From JACKHO01 sp041398745 (GTDB lineage: Bacteria; Planctomycetota; Planctomycetia; Planctomycetales; Planctomycetaceae): DNA of 64,000 nt. The notes under the pieces were generated by a model. That model searched no databases. It was not told the DNA's origin and saw only the letters and a list, made by a program, of their open reading frames with translations. A program made the translations under genes and the position numbers. Every line of letters starts with the position of its first letter. Within the stretch, counting starts at the first letter, position 1. This document shows positions 1 through 8,700 of the stretch, in pieces. The stretch spans positions 186,001 through 250,000 of the forward strand of contig JAWKUB010000002.1 in assembly GCA_041398745.1 (NCBI GenBank), given 5' to 3'.

Positions 1-1364
1 GGTGTGTAATTCGAAAGAGTCAACAGGATGACGGGGATCGTGCAGCAATAGGTCAGTGCCGCAATGGGACGAACACCCCAGGCGAAACTCTTCGTTTGTG
101 CCCAATCGTATCCCCAAGTCACTGCAACCACGACGAGTGCCCCCCAGGCAACGCATGCAAACGCCGCCGCAGGTGCCCAAGGTGCGATGAGTCCACACAG
201 CACTCCAACTGAGAGAAATGCAACGGCAAATGCTTGACGAACTTCAACGCCAGAAATCTGGCGGAATAAAGATGCGAGCAACCATCCCAGCGGGAGAGTG
301 AACAGCGACGTCAACGCCAGCCGGGCACCAAACAGTTTCCATGGACTGCTGACGAATGTGGACAATCGCAGATGAGCAGCAGTCAGTAGTGGGTAACCAG
401 CGAGGAACGCAGCACACGCAATCGACAGGATGACGAGTTGAGTCATCACCGACGTTCGCTGATTGCCGAAGAGCATGTATGCAGCCGCACCAAGGCAAAT
501 TCCACCGAACAGCGCCGCACTGGAAAACAAACTCGCAGTGACAAGTTGATGCGCCATGTGAAATGCCGCTGGCAGCAACACACCGACAACACACACGAGC
601 GCGAGTTGGCTCACGAATTCGCCGGTGGGGAGTGGTTCCGTCGCTGCGTCAGTCTCGGCCAGTGTCTTGGTCATCCATTCGGAAATGGCCAGTGCAAAGG
701 CGAGGGCCGTCAGGATACCAGCGAGCCAGGTTGTTCCGAGCCAGGGGAGGACTGCGAGCGGAACCAGAAACAGTGCGAGGGTCATCCCGATCAAAGCCGC
801 AACGGTGCCCGCGCGTTCCTGCGTCCAGGCGGAGCAGAAATGAACGGCAATGAGAAACAGTGGTCCCAGTGCCAGCACGGCGACAAAGGAGAGCAGGAAG
901 ATGGAATGGGCGTCGGATGAGAATTGCGACCACGCCACGCCCGACAGGCTGCCGGTCATGGAATGCAACAGTGTCGGAACGAGCAGATCCCACGCACCCG
1001 CGACGCACCACCACGCAAACAGCGGAACGCGGTTGAGATGACTTCTCAGCAGCACGCCCGCACCTGCCACGACCCCAGATGCAACTGCGAGCGCGGCCAG
1101 TGTTTCGGTGTGAAATCCAAACTGCAGGCAGAACCTGGCGACGGCAATAAGCAGCAGGCAGGCGAAGCAGAAGCCCGAGGCGAGCTTGCCCCACGCAACG
1201 GCAGACAGCCATGTCCATAACCGCTGCATCAGCCAGTGTCTGGCGAAGGAGGTCGACGCCAACTGGCGTCCCCACGAGGAGATAAATCCCAATCCGTTCA
1301 TGGCATCCATGCCTAAAGCGAATGAATCGACGAAGTTAATGCACACTCCGGCCACGCCGCTCAT
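1..1364 (-). CDS. Multi-pass membrane protein, 3' end cut by the window edge
   Basis: Reading the minus strand from the ATG at 1364 gives at least 454 residues with no stop, so the gene continues beyond base 1. The sequence is a chain of hydrophobic segments rich in Ala, Leu, Phe and Trp with very few charged residues; I estimate ten or more membrane helices. No catalytic motif is visible and I do not recognise the family. The start is uncertain: in-frame ATGs also occur at about 1310 and 1301, and none has a clear ribosome-binding site. The open frame over the whole stretch and the consistent hydrophobicity make this the real gene here, rather than the Arg/Cys-rich overlapping frame at 649-1275. 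It could be the membrane half of a larger enzyme whose remainder lies outside the window. Confidence 0.7.
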   Translation of the reverse strand, partial: MSGVAGVCINFVDSFALGMDAMNGLGFISSWGRQLASTSFARHWLMQRLWTWLSAVAWGKLASGFCFACLLLIAVARFCLQFGFHTETLAALAVASGVVAGAGVLLRSHLNRVPLFAWWCVAGAWDLLVPTLLHSMTGSLSGVAWSQFSSDAHSIFLLSFVAVLALGPLFLIAVHFCSAWTQERAGTVAALIGMTLALFLVPLAVLPWLGTTWLAGILTALAFALAISEWMTKTLAETDAATEPLPTGEFVSQLALVCVVGVLLPAAFHMAHQLVTASLFSSAALFGGICLGAAAYMLFGNQRTSVMTQLVILSIACAAFLAGYPLLTAAHLRLSTFVSSPWKLFGARLALTSLFTLPLGWLLASLFRQISGVEVRQAFAVAFLSVGVLCGLIAPWAPAAAFACVAWGALVVVAVTWGYDWAQTKSFAWGVRPIAALTYCCTIPVILLTLSNYT

Positions 1365-1507
1365 GACAAAATGGAGGCAGGGCAGGTGCGGTAGTCCGGG
1401 AAATCTACCGCAATTCGCCAATTGGTCACAAGACGAGTCGCGGCGGTCCTAACTTGTGGTCTTTCAAGGACTTGACTGCGATGAACTGCCTGTTCGTGCG
1501 TCGCCAT

Positions 1508-2740
1508 CTACTTCTGACCGATGTCGACACACTTCAAGGTCTTGGCATCCCGGATGAACAGGCGACCATTCGACAGTGCTGGCAACGCCCGCACTTCGCC
1601 TGACAGAAGTTTGGCGTGACTCAATTGCCGGTACCCTGATTCGTCAACATGGGCGAGGATGACATCGCCGTCGTTCTTTTGAATGATGAGTTTTTCGTCA
1701 GCGAAGAGTACGGTGCCGTAACCGAAGTTGTGTTCAATCCACTTCAGCTTGCCGGTCTTCAGTTCAATGCACTTGAGGTCGGCGGGGGGCTGATCTTCGC
1801 GACCGTCAATGCAGTACAGCAGGCCGTCCTTGTGAATGGGCGTGCAATATTGCGTGGCCAGCGGTGCGTCGTCCTCCCAGATGGGGCTGTAGTGCAGAAT
1901 GTCGAAATCGGCCAGGACTGAGCCAATGCCGTAGCTGGCGGTCAGGAAGAGTTGTTTGTTGTCGATGACCAGCGGCGTGGCGGCATTGACCGTGGGACCG
2001 CGCTGCCCGAACGGGATTTCGAACCGCATGGCCCCTGATTCGGCTTCAAACAGAATGCATTTGTAGCGGGTAATCATCAGCACATGCGGGATGTCAGCCA
2101 ACGTGACTTCCACCGGTGCCGAGTAGCTTGCCGGTTCAGCCGTGCGGGTCCATTTCGTTTCACCCGTGGCCAAATCGAAGGCCACAACTCCGGCTTCCTC
2201 TTTGGATCCTCCCACATTCACCAGCACGAACTCACCGACGACAATGGGCGTCGCCCCGGCGCCGAAGTAGCCTTCCTGTGCTCCGTAATCTTCATGCGTT
2301 TTTCGAGTCCACAACTCTTCGCCGGAGTCGAGCTTGAAGCAGCTCAGCACACCCTGGGCCCCGAACGTGACCACATGTCCCTGAGAAATAACCGGAACGC
2401 AAAGTGGACCATCAGCCCCGCCGACTTGTGGATAGAAGTCAGTGCCGTGCGCCTGCTTCCAGAGCGTTTCGCCGGTGCTGGCGTTGAGGCACTCGGTGAC
2501 TTCCTCATCTCTCACACGATGAAACAAAACCGCCCGCTCACCTTCCACGGCCACGCCCGCATACCCATGCCCCACAGATCGTTCCCAGACAACCGGCGGC
2601 CCCCCAGCCGGCCATTTCTTAGCCAGCTTTTCCTCAGTCGCAATGCCATTTCGATTCGGCCCCAAAATCTGCGGCCAGTCCCCTGCCCTGGCAATTCCTG
2701 ACATGGCGACCAGCAATACGAACAACAGCAAGCGACTCAT
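1508..2740 (-). CDS. Secreted PQQ-like beta-propeller protein
   Basis: A 410-residue protein with a signal peptide (MSRLLLFVLLVAMSGIARA) followed directly by GDWPQILGPNRNG, the WPQ...GP.R.G opening seen in planctomycete PQQ-repeat (quinoprotein dehydrogenase-like) proteins. Several repeats of the form G.LYC.D..TG...W follow, which would form blades of an eight-bladed propeller. The frame is open further upstream to 2848, but the ATG at 2740 sits behind a good GGAGG site at 2746-2750 and starts a clean signal peptide, so I use it. Such proteins are probably exported; whether this one binds PQQ or has any enzyme activity cannot be told. Two similar single-propeller proteins lie at 40393 and 51987 in this window. 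Confidence 0.88.
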   Translation of the reverse strand: MSRLLLFVLLVAMSGIARAGDWPQILGPNRNGIATEEKLAKKWPAGGPPVVWERSVGHGYAGVAVEGERAVLFHRVRDEEVTECLNASTGETLWKQAHGTDFYPQVGGADGPLCVPVISQGHVVTFGAQGVLSCFKLDSGEELWTRKTHEDYGAQEGYFGAGATPIVVGEFVLVNVGGSKEEAGVVAFDLATGETKWTRTAEPASYSAPVEVTLADIPHVLMITRYKCILFEAESGAMRFEIPFGQRGPTVNAATPLVIDNKQLFLTASYGIGSVLADFDILHYSPIWEDDAPLATQYCTPIHKDGLLYCIDGREDQPPADLKCIELKTGKLKWIEHNFGYGTVLFADEKLIIQKNDGDVILAHVDESGYRQLSHAKLLSGEVRALPALSNGRLFIRDAKTLKCVDIGQK

Positions 2741-2890
2741 AACTTCCTCCGTGGGGGTATGGACCTTGGAGGACTTTATGGGAAAGCGGTGGGTGATGCT
2801 ACTTGTGGTGAGTCCGTTTGCGCGTCTCTGAAAAAACGCACTCGCCACGAATTCGGGAAAAAATTGTGGAACCGCAGGGAATCTCCTTGA

Positions 2891-4822
2891 ATGAAGGAAC
2901 TACCTTGGCATCATGAGGATGGACTAATTAGTGCGGACTCTAACAGCGGGAGCTCAACGATGCAGGAAGTCAATTGTCCAGGAAAAGAGGCGTTTCTATC
3001 TGATGCCGAGGACTTGTCTCCTCAAATCTTTCGACAACTTGTGGCGCGACGTGCTCGTGTTCTTCTCGATGCATCGCTTGCGACTCCATCTGACGAAGAT
3101 TCTCGTCGTTCACTTGAAGTGAAAATTGAGGATCACTTTGAAAAGATCCACAAGGGAAAAGACTTCCTTCCCGCCCGATTCTTGGCAGACGGCGCCAAGC
3201 GGTCGGCCGCAGTTTGCCGGATTGCTACTAGAAACTCATTGGGCACTGGTTTTCTGATCGCTCCCGGGATTGTGATGACAAATAATCACGTCCTGGGTTC
3301 TGAGGGAGAAGCGTCTGAGAGCGTTGCAGAGTTTGGGCTTGAAGACGGCAAATCGCCAATTGTGGTCAGTATTCAACCGGACCGACTGTTTATCACGGAC
3401 GCAGAGCTAGACTTTACCATCGTCGCTTGCGATGGAGGGCCCTTATCGGGAATCGAACCAATACCGCTGTTGCGGAATCCGGCAGTGGCAACTCGAAATG
3501 AGCGGGTTAATGTAATTCAGCATCCTCGTGGTCGAAACAAAGAAGTTGCAATTCATGATAATCGAATTGTACGAGTGCAGAATCTCGTTATTAAGTACAC
3601 AACCGACACGGAGCCTGGTTCATCTGGGTCGCCGGTTTTCAACAACGCCTGGGACTTGGTTGCTTTGCATCATGCTGGAGTTTCACAGCCTAATGGGGCA
3701 GCTGAAAACGAAGGGATTCGAATTTCTGCAATCGTCGCCCATTTGGTTAATCGGCAGAATGAAGGATTCCACCAGCCCGAGGAACTGGAATCTCTTTTAA
3801 GTTCGGTAACCGATTCGTCACCGTATCTTGGATTCTTCGACACGCGGGGATTGAGCGAATTTGGAAGCCAGGAAGTCGAAGTTCCAGACTTCCAAGGTAC
3901 AGACGAATTTGCAGATGTGGGCGTCTGGAACATTGAACATTTCAATGACGGAGTCTCTTCCAGTCGAGTGAAGGCTGTTGCTGATGTTGTACACAGGCTC
4001 TCGCTCGATGTCTTGGGCCTGACCGAGGTGCAGGAACGGGCGTTGGATCGCCTTGTTGCGGAAGTCGGTACGAGAGGCAGCCACTTAGACTATGAAATCC
4101 TCGATGTCCCCGGTACTCAAGATATCGCAGTGCTTTATGATCGGGACACAACTTCCGTACGGCTGCGAAAGGACATTGCGCGCCGGCATCGTACGCGGCT
4201 AAAAGCAGAAACACCAGCGGGACGATCTGCCTTTCCGCGGCAGCCGATTTTCGCAGAATGTACGGTGGGTGAGGGTGATGAACAGGTGACATTCATCTTC
4301 ATTGTTGTGCATTTGAAGGCTTTCGGCGACGCACAGAGCAAGGCACGCCGAAGGTTGGCGGCGGAAAAACTAGCCGAGATTATCGACGACATTCGGGATC
4401 GCGAGGGACTGCCGGTTGTGTTGGGCGGTGATTTCAACGAGAAACTTGATAACGATGTCCTGGCCGCAATTAAGAGTTCACCGGACTTGGTCAAAATGAC
4501 AGCCGACGATGCTGCGACAGACGCCATTTCCTACGTCGGCGCGAGTCATCGATCATTGATTGATCATATGGTTGTGAGCAGCGACGCGAAAATTGGTTCG
4601 ATTTCAGGCGATGACGCTGCAATTGTACGGCTCGACAGGTCCGTCAGGGATTTTGCTGACAAAGTCTCAGATCATGTGCCCGTCGTGTTCCGAATGGTGT
4701 TGCGTGACACCCCAGTAGACGTCGATGTTCCTGACGATGACAGCGATGTATCTGAGATTTCAGAAATCACGGCGGACATCCCAGTTGAGGCGAAGAAGGT
4801 GAGCATTTCCTTTGAAGGATAG
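2891..4822 (+). CDS. Trypsin-like serine protease fused to an EEP-family nuclease/phosphatase domain
   Basis: 643 residues in two enzymatic halves. Residues about 100-290 are a trypsin-fold protease: GTGFLIAPGIVMTNNHV carries His133, LDFTIV carries Asp174, and GSSGSP carries Ser245, so the triad looks intact. Residues about 342-610 are an endonuclease/exonuclease/phosphatase (EEP) domain: WNIEHF with Asn347, GLTEV with Glu379, GGDFNE with Asp514 and Asn516, SLIDHMVVS, and the closing SDHVP with Asp594 and His595. The N-terminal 100 residues are helical and precede the protease, as adaptor regions do in protease-effector proteins. There is no signal peptide, so a cytoplasmic role is likely. 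An in-frame ATG at 2960 is an alternative start. Both domains keep their catalytic residues; a biological-conflict role is inference. It is followed after 82 bp by the membrane protein at 4905. Confidence 0.85.
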   Translation: MKELPWHHEDGLISADSNSGSSTMQEVNCPGKEAFLSDAEDLSPQIFRQLVARRARVLLDASLATPSDEDSRRSLEVKIEDHFEKIHKGKDFLPARFLADGAKRSAAVCRIATRNSLGTGFLIAPGIVMTNNHVLGSEGEASESVAEFGLEDGKSPIVVSIQPDRLFITDAELDFTIVACDGGPLSGIEPIPLLRNPAVATRNERVNVIQHPRGRNKEVAIHDNRIVRVQNLVIKYTTDTEPGSSGSPVFNNAWDLVALHHAGVSQPNGAAENEGIRISAIVAHLVNRQNEGFHQPEELESLLSSVTDSSPYLGFFDTRGLSEFGSQEVEVPDFQGTDEFADVGVWNIEHFNDGVSSSRVKAVADVVHRLSLDVLGLTEVQERALDRLVAEVGTRGSHLDYEILDVPGTQDIAVLYDRDTTSVRLRKDIARRHRTRLKAETPAGRSAFPRQPIFAECTVGEGDEQVTFIFIVVHLKAFGDAQSKARRRLAAEKLAEIIDDIRDREGLPVVLGGDFNEKLDNDVLAAIKSSPDLVKMTADDAATDAISYVGASHRSLIDHMVVSSDAKIGSISGDDAAIVRLDRSVRDFADKVSDHVPVVFRMVLRDTPVDVDVPDDDSDVSEISEITADIPVEAKKVSISFEG

Positions 4823-4904
4823 TTGGCTGACGGTGGCAAGCCGATTGGCAATGCAGGGAACTGCGGGACAGTTGTTTTCATTTCGGACATAAGAGGGGCA
4901 GAAG

Positions 4905-5456
4905 ATGGCCATTGACCAAGAACAATTAACTGCGATCGAAAACCATCTGACCAAAAATTATTGGTTGATCCAAAAGACAACGGCGTTGTTGATCTTTGGT
5001 GCGGCAGGGTTTAGTACAATATTCGGTGCATGGTTGGCGGCCCAAAATGCAATCAAACAGGGCGCCGCTGCTGATGCTACAGAGCAGATAGTCGCCATGG
5101 TGACGAAAGTGGAAGCCGCGACCGATGAACTGTCGAGGGTCTCACATGGCCGTATAACACCCCAAGGATTTCGTCATTCAGGTACCGCCGATTGGGATTG
5201 CAGAAGTGTAGACGGTGATTACATCATTACCTTCAAGACACCGCACGAAAATGTGCCGTCCGTCTTCGTTGAGGAACGAGATTCCATTCAGTACAAGTGG
5301 GTCGCCACTGACGTGACCAAGAATGGATTTAAGATAAAACGCCGCAGGTACGACGTTTTCCGCGATAGCGAGGTGCAACAGGAGACGACTCCGCCATCAA
5401 ATGTAAACTTTTGCTTCATCGCATATTCAGTTCTCGGAAGTGGTGATCCGGAGTGA
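4905..5456 (+). CDS. Single-helix membrane protein with C-terminal beta domain (H-type-lectin-like?)
   Basis: 183 residues. A polar N-terminus (1-22) leads to one membrane helix at about 23-47, a short coiled-coil-like linker (55-80), then a beta-rich domain (about 92-178) with DYIITFKTPHENVPSVFVEE and VATDVTKNGFKIKRR. The pattern of strand, P.V, then an NVT..GF-like strand resembles H-type lectin or phage-receptor-type beta-sandwich domains, but the match is weak and by eye only. The ATG at 4905 follows an AGGGG site. It is 82 bp downstream of the protease-nuclease fusion on the same strand, so the two may be cotranscribed. Function is unknown; a membrane sensor or partner for the fusion enzyme is a guess. 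Confidence 0.75.
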   Translation: MAIDQEQLTAIENHLTKNYWLIQKTTALLIFGAAGFSTIFGAWLAAQNAIKQGAAADATEQIVAMVTKVEAATDELSRVSHGRITPQGFRHSGTADWDCRSVDGDYIITFKTPHENVPSVFVEERDSIQYKWVATDVTKNGFKIKRRRYDVFRDSEVQQETTPPSNVNFCFIAYSVLGSGDPE

Positions 5457-5511
5457 CCTGCAATTGGTGCATGACTCCCTGAATTTAGTTGGGGATCGTG
5501 GACTACGCCGA

Positions 5512-7341
5512 TCAAACCAACCCAAACAACGACTTCCCCTTCGCGCCCAGTTCATCAACACGGCGGGTGACTTCTGGGTCTTCGATAAGCGGTGGGGCGT
5601 GGTGGGGTTTGATGCGGGCGTCGATGATTAAAGGGCCTTGGCAGCCCCAGTGTTTATCTTGAATCGATGAATCGACGCCTTGGATGTCGGTGGCGGGGTT
5701 GGACCGGGTGAAGGTGACCCACAGGAAGTTGGCGAGGGTTTGGGCGGTGAACTGGGCATCATCGACGAGGAGCAGCAGCGGGACGTTACGCAGTGGATGC
5801 TCAGGCGAAATCGCGCTGGCGAGTTGATTGGCGTCGGTGTTGCCGGGTTCGTACTTAGGAGCCTGGATCGCACAAATGCCGGGGAGGCAGAGGCGGGCGT
5901 CTGCGAACTGACTGGGGAGCGAAATGCCGGACGGGAGTTCGGTGGGCAGGCTGCGGCGTGGTTCTCCGGCGGCGGCCATGACGACTTTGGAGCCGGCGTT
6001 GAATCCGTGCCCCGAGTAGTCGAGCGTGTCGATGGTGGTCTGCGTCTGAAAATGCAGGTCAGTGGTCCAGTCGATGCGTTCGAGCAAGTGTTTGAAGAAC
6101 GCCGGCATGTTGTGGATGTCGAGGTCGGGGTTGTCCTGTCCGGCGACAATGAGCAGGTACTTGGCGAGCGAGAGTTGCCCCTGGCCGAGAATGGCGTTGG
6201 CTTGGGTGAGCAGTTCCTGCGGGCGACGCTGGGCCGCGTATGGCACATAACGTTCGCTGCCAATGGCGAGCAGCAAAGGGTGCACGCCTGCTTCGTCGAC
6301 GGCGTGGACGGCTTTCACGCCAGGGAGGACCGACGGAATGGCCGGGCCGGTGATTTCGTGAATGATGTCACCAAACGACGTATCTTCCTGCGGCGGACGA
6401 CCGACAACTGTGAACGGCCAGATGGCATCTTTCCGGTGGAGCACACGGTCAACATTGATGACGGGGAAGTCGTGCGTGAGGCTGTAATAGCCGAGGTGAT
6501 CACCGAAGGGGCCTTCCGGCAATTGCTGGTTGGGGTCGATGGTGCCGCAAATGCAGAAGTCTGCTTCGGCGAGCAGAGGTAATCCCGCCGATTGACGCAC
6601 GAGTCGCATCCGATGACCGCTGAGTGCTCCGGCGAAGGTCAGTTCGGAGAGTCCTTCCGGCAGTGGCATGACGGCGGCCAGCGGAATGGTGGGAGGACCG
6701 CCGACGAAAATGTTGACCTTGAGCACCTCGCCCCGGTCGATGGCCGCACTGTGATGCACGCCAATGCTGCGATGAATTTGGTAGTGCAAGCCGATTTGGC
6801 GGTTGGGCTGGTACTCGTTCCCTGCCATCTGGACGCGGTACATCCCAAGGTTCGACTTCTGCCATCCGGGCTGAGCGGGATGCTCTGTGTAAACCGCCGG
6901 CAGTGTAATAAACGGTCCGCCGTCCCGAGGCCACGACGTGACTTGCGGGAGTTGATCAAGCGTGGCTTCGCAATCGAGGATTGGCCCATGCGAAACATAC
7001 TTGGGCTGCATTGCCCACGCGACGGGAAAGGCTCGCAAGTATCGAAAGGGAGCTTTGAAGGCGACAGCGGGATCAACTTTCAGCTCGACGAGGCGTTTGA
7101 CAAGGTCGATTGAATCGCGGAACAGGAAGCGAATGCGCTCGGGTGTTCCATACAAATTGCTGACGAGTGGAAACTGACAGCCTTTGACGCGCTCGAAGTA
7201 AAGTGCCGGACCGCCGTTGGCATACACTCGCCGCTGAATTTCCGCGACTTCGAGATGAGGATCGACTTCCTCAGTGACGCGGCGCAGCTGCCCTGATTTC
7301 TCAAGGTCATCGACGCACTGACGTAAGTTGCGGTAACCCAT
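5512..7341 (-). CDS. UbiD-family (de)carboxylase
   Basis: 609 residues, longer than the roughly 490 of E. coli UbiD but resembling the family along its length. It opens with YRNLRQCVDDLEKSGQL, the usual UbiD start, and has GGPFITLPAVYT, the NLGMYRVQ segment that binds prenylated FMN and metal, and PEGPFGDHLGYY, which holds part of the Glu-Arg-Glu catalytic set. The C-terminal part (about 480-609) contains LLLVDDAQF and FTRSNPATDIQGV. The family acts on aromatic or alpha,beta-unsaturated carboxylic acids with prenylated FMN made by UbiX; quinone biosynthesis is the common role and may be the role here, but no quinone genes are adjacent. The start at 7341 has no strong ribosome-binding site. 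Confidence 0.92.
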   Translation of the reverse strand: MGYRNLRQCVDDLEKSGQLRRVTEEVDPHLEVAEIQRRVYANGGPALYFERVKGCQFPLVSNLYGTPERIRFLFRDSIDLVKRLVELKVDPAVAFKAPFRYLRAFPVAWAMQPKYVSHGPILDCEATLDQLPQVTSWPRDGGPFITLPAVYTEHPAQPGWQKSNLGMYRVQMAGNEYQPNRQIGLHYQIHRSIGVHHSAAIDRGEVLKVNIFVGGPPTIPLAAVMPLPEGLSELTFAGALSGHRMRLVRQSAGLPLLAEADFCICGTIDPNQQLPEGPFGDHLGYYSLTHDFPVINVDRVLHRKDAIWPFTVVGRPPQEDTSFGDIIHEITGPAIPSVLPGVKAVHAVDEAGVHPLLLAIGSERYVPYAAQRRPQELLTQANAILGQGQLSLAKYLLIVAGQDNPDLDIHNMPAFFKHLLERIDWTTDLHFQTQTTIDTLDYSGHGFNAGSKVVMAAAGEPRRSLPTELPSGISLPSQFADARLCLPGICAIQAPKYEPGNTDANQLASAISPEHPLRNVPLLLLVDDAQFTAQTLANFLWVTFTRSNPATDIQGVDSSIQDKHWGCQGPLIIDARIKPHHAPPLIEDPEVTRRVDELGAKGKSLFGLV

Positions 7342-7420
7342 TGGACGGAGGAGGCAGGAGTTAGGATTCAGGAACTAGGGGCATTCACTTACGTTGAGCG
7401 CACGAGATGAATGTTGGCCT

Positions 7421-7478
7421 CCCTCTCCCCCACAACGGACATTGTCTTCGCACACAGTATCCGCTGTGGGGGAGAGGG
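7421..7478. repeat. Palindromic REP-like hairpin
   Basis: A 19-base arm at 7421-7439 (begins CCCTCTCCCCCACA) pairs with 7460-7478, with one mismatch and a 20-base loop. The outer 14 base pairs are perfect. C-rich hairpins followed by GGCCGGGGTGAGGG are a familiar type of dispersed intergenic repeat in many bacteria. It lies between a start codon on the minus strand (7341) and the repeat-flanked gene, so it is not placed as an ordinary terminator. Confidence 0.75.
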
Positions 7479-7555
7479 CCGGGGTGAGGGGGAAAGTCTC
7501 CACCAAAATGACGCGTGGGCAACGCTCGGCCCCCCTCATCTGGCCTGTCGGCCAT

Positions 7556-7581
7556 CTTCTCCCCCCAAGTGTGGGGAGAAG
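7556..7581. repeat. Second hairpin repeat
   Basis: CTTCTCCCC at 7556-7564 pairs perfectly with GGGGAGAAG at 7573-7581 around an 8-base loop. The preceding CCCCCTCATCTGGCCTGTCGG resembles the usual flank of this class of dispersed hairpin. Confidence 0.65.
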
Positions 7582-7614
7582 AAATGCCTTCATGCACTGG
7601 GCACACTCAATCGA

Positions 7615-7648
7615 TTCTAGCCGCTTGGGCTCATCTGGACACATATTG
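7615..7648 (+). repeat. Left copy of 34-bp direct repeat
   Basis: Begins TTCTAGCCGCTTGGGC and ends ACATATTG. It matches 8578-8611 at 32 of 34 positions, with two transitions. The two copies bracket the single gene at 7744-8523, as would be expected of target-site or recombination repeats, or of a duplicated intergenic element. Confidence 0.85.
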
Positions 7649-7743
7649 AACTTTGCAACTGAGGGCGTGGAGTTGGTGTAAGGGCGTAGTTGTGTTACCT
7701 TCAAAAGGTTGTGGTTTCATTGCGGCACAGAAGCGGGTGGTAA

Positions 7744-8523
7744 ATGGGCATATTCGAACCAATCTTCTGGATTGTACTGGGCGCCGCTTCGACACTTGGA
7801 TTGCTGCTTGCCTTTCAGAGTCAGTTGATTTGGAACGCACTTGCAAACATCAAGAACTACCTTGGTCCGCAACGTCTGCAAAGGCATCTGGCGGACCTGT
7901 CGCAAATCAGTCAGCAAATCTCTGATGTACAAGAAAAGATTGGCGAAGAACGCAAAAAGTTTGTCTACGAACTCGATAAGCTGAAACAGGAAAAGGAAGT
8001 TCATCGACAACGCATTGACGCGGAAATCGCTCATTACAACCGAGATCTCGATCAGTTCCGAATTGCGTTGAAACAGAAACTGCAACAACATGCGAGGTTC
8101 CAGACGAACCGCGAACGAATTCAGGTAAAGCTCGTCAGTTCGAAGTACGTCGACGTTTCTCAGGCCAATGTCATCGGGGGTGGGGCAGAGTGGATTTACG
8201 CTTATACGTTTCCACACTACGAACAGTTGGCTGCCGCCCGGAATGAAGCGTACTACCCCATCAAAGTGGGAATGTCGACGCAGGACAATGTTGTCGACCG
8301 CATCAACCAGCAAATCTCCAGCTCATCGACGGCAATCGCGGAACGGGCCATTCTACGGCTGGTTTTTCGAATCAACGATTCCAGAGATTTTGAACGATAT
8401 CTCCACCAGAAGCTGACGAGCCTCGGGCGTCACAAGAAAGACGCCCTCGGTAAGGAGTGGTTCAATACGAATCAACAAGAGCTGGAACGGCTGTTCGCGG
8501 ATTTCCTCCTGGCCGTAACCTGA
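7744..8523 (+). CDS. T5orf172/GIY-YIG-like protein with membrane anchor and coiled coil
   Basis: 259 residues in three parts. Residues 7-29 form a membrane helix. Residues about 45-125 are a charged coiled coil (EKIGEERKKFVYELDKLKQE and onward). Residues about 148-255 look like the T5orf172/Mug113 branch of the GIY-YIG superfamily: WIYAYTF stands for the GIY strand, YPIKVGMS for the YIG strand, DRINQQ gives the conserved Arg, and RDFERYLHQKL then GKEWFNT supply the Glu-rich helix and the EWF end. T5orf172 domains occur in phage proteins and are often linked to coiled-coil (DUF4041-type) regions. Nuclease activity is inferred only. The gene stands alone between two 34-bp direct repeats, which suggests acquisition as a unit. 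Confidence 0.8.
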   Translation: MGIFEPIFWIVLGAASTLGLLLAFQSQLIWNALANIKNYLGPQRLQRHLADLSQISQQISDVQEKIGEERKKFVYELDKLKQEKEVHRQRIDAEIAHYNRDLDQFRIALKQKLQQHARFQTNRERIQVKLVSSKYVDVSQANVIGGGAEWIYAYTFPHYEQLAAARNEAYYPIKVGMSTQDNVVDRINQQISSSSTAIAERAILRLVFRINDSRDFERYLHQKLTSLGRHKKDALGKEWFNTNQQELERLFADFLLAVT

Positions 8524-8577
8524 GATTCACGCTGATTTGAGCTCTCCGGGCAAAAGCGGTCATGTGTCCCGTCTCCG

Positions 8578-8611
8578 TTCTAGCCACTTGGGCTCATCTG
8601 GACACGTATTG
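8578..8611 (+). repeat. Right copy of 34-bp direct repeat
   Basis: Begins TTCTAGCCACTTGGGC and ends ACGTATTG. It has the same orientation as 7615-7648 and differs at two positions. It starts 54 bp after the stop of the T5orf172-like gene and ends 89 bp before the ABC exporter start. Confidence 0.85.
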
Positions 8612-8700
8612 GCGATTCGGGGTATATGGTCTTTTGTGGCGGAGGCGCTCGGTACGCGCTGTGCCAAAAGACATTGCTCCAGACGTCCAGGGAAGGTCAC

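Larger units (their letters stand above)
7342..7743. other. Gene-free stretch holding three repeat types
   Basis: No credible gene is seen between the UbiD start and the T5orf172-like protein. The stretch contains two hairpin elements of the kind found in bacterial intergenic regions (7421-7478 and 7556-7581) and the left copy of the 34-bp direct repeat (7615-7648). Short open frames here overlap the hairpins and have no homology that I recognise. Confidence 0.7.

Noticed and set aside
649..1275. Minus-strand open frame of 208 codons
   Set aside because: It is Arg/Cys-rich and lies in a different frame from the long hydrophobic protein that covers 1-1364, which is the credible gene.
7421..7581. 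Two spaced hairpins considered as a CRISPR-like array
   Set aside because: The two hairpins differ in sequence, there are no regular spacers, and no cas gene is present.
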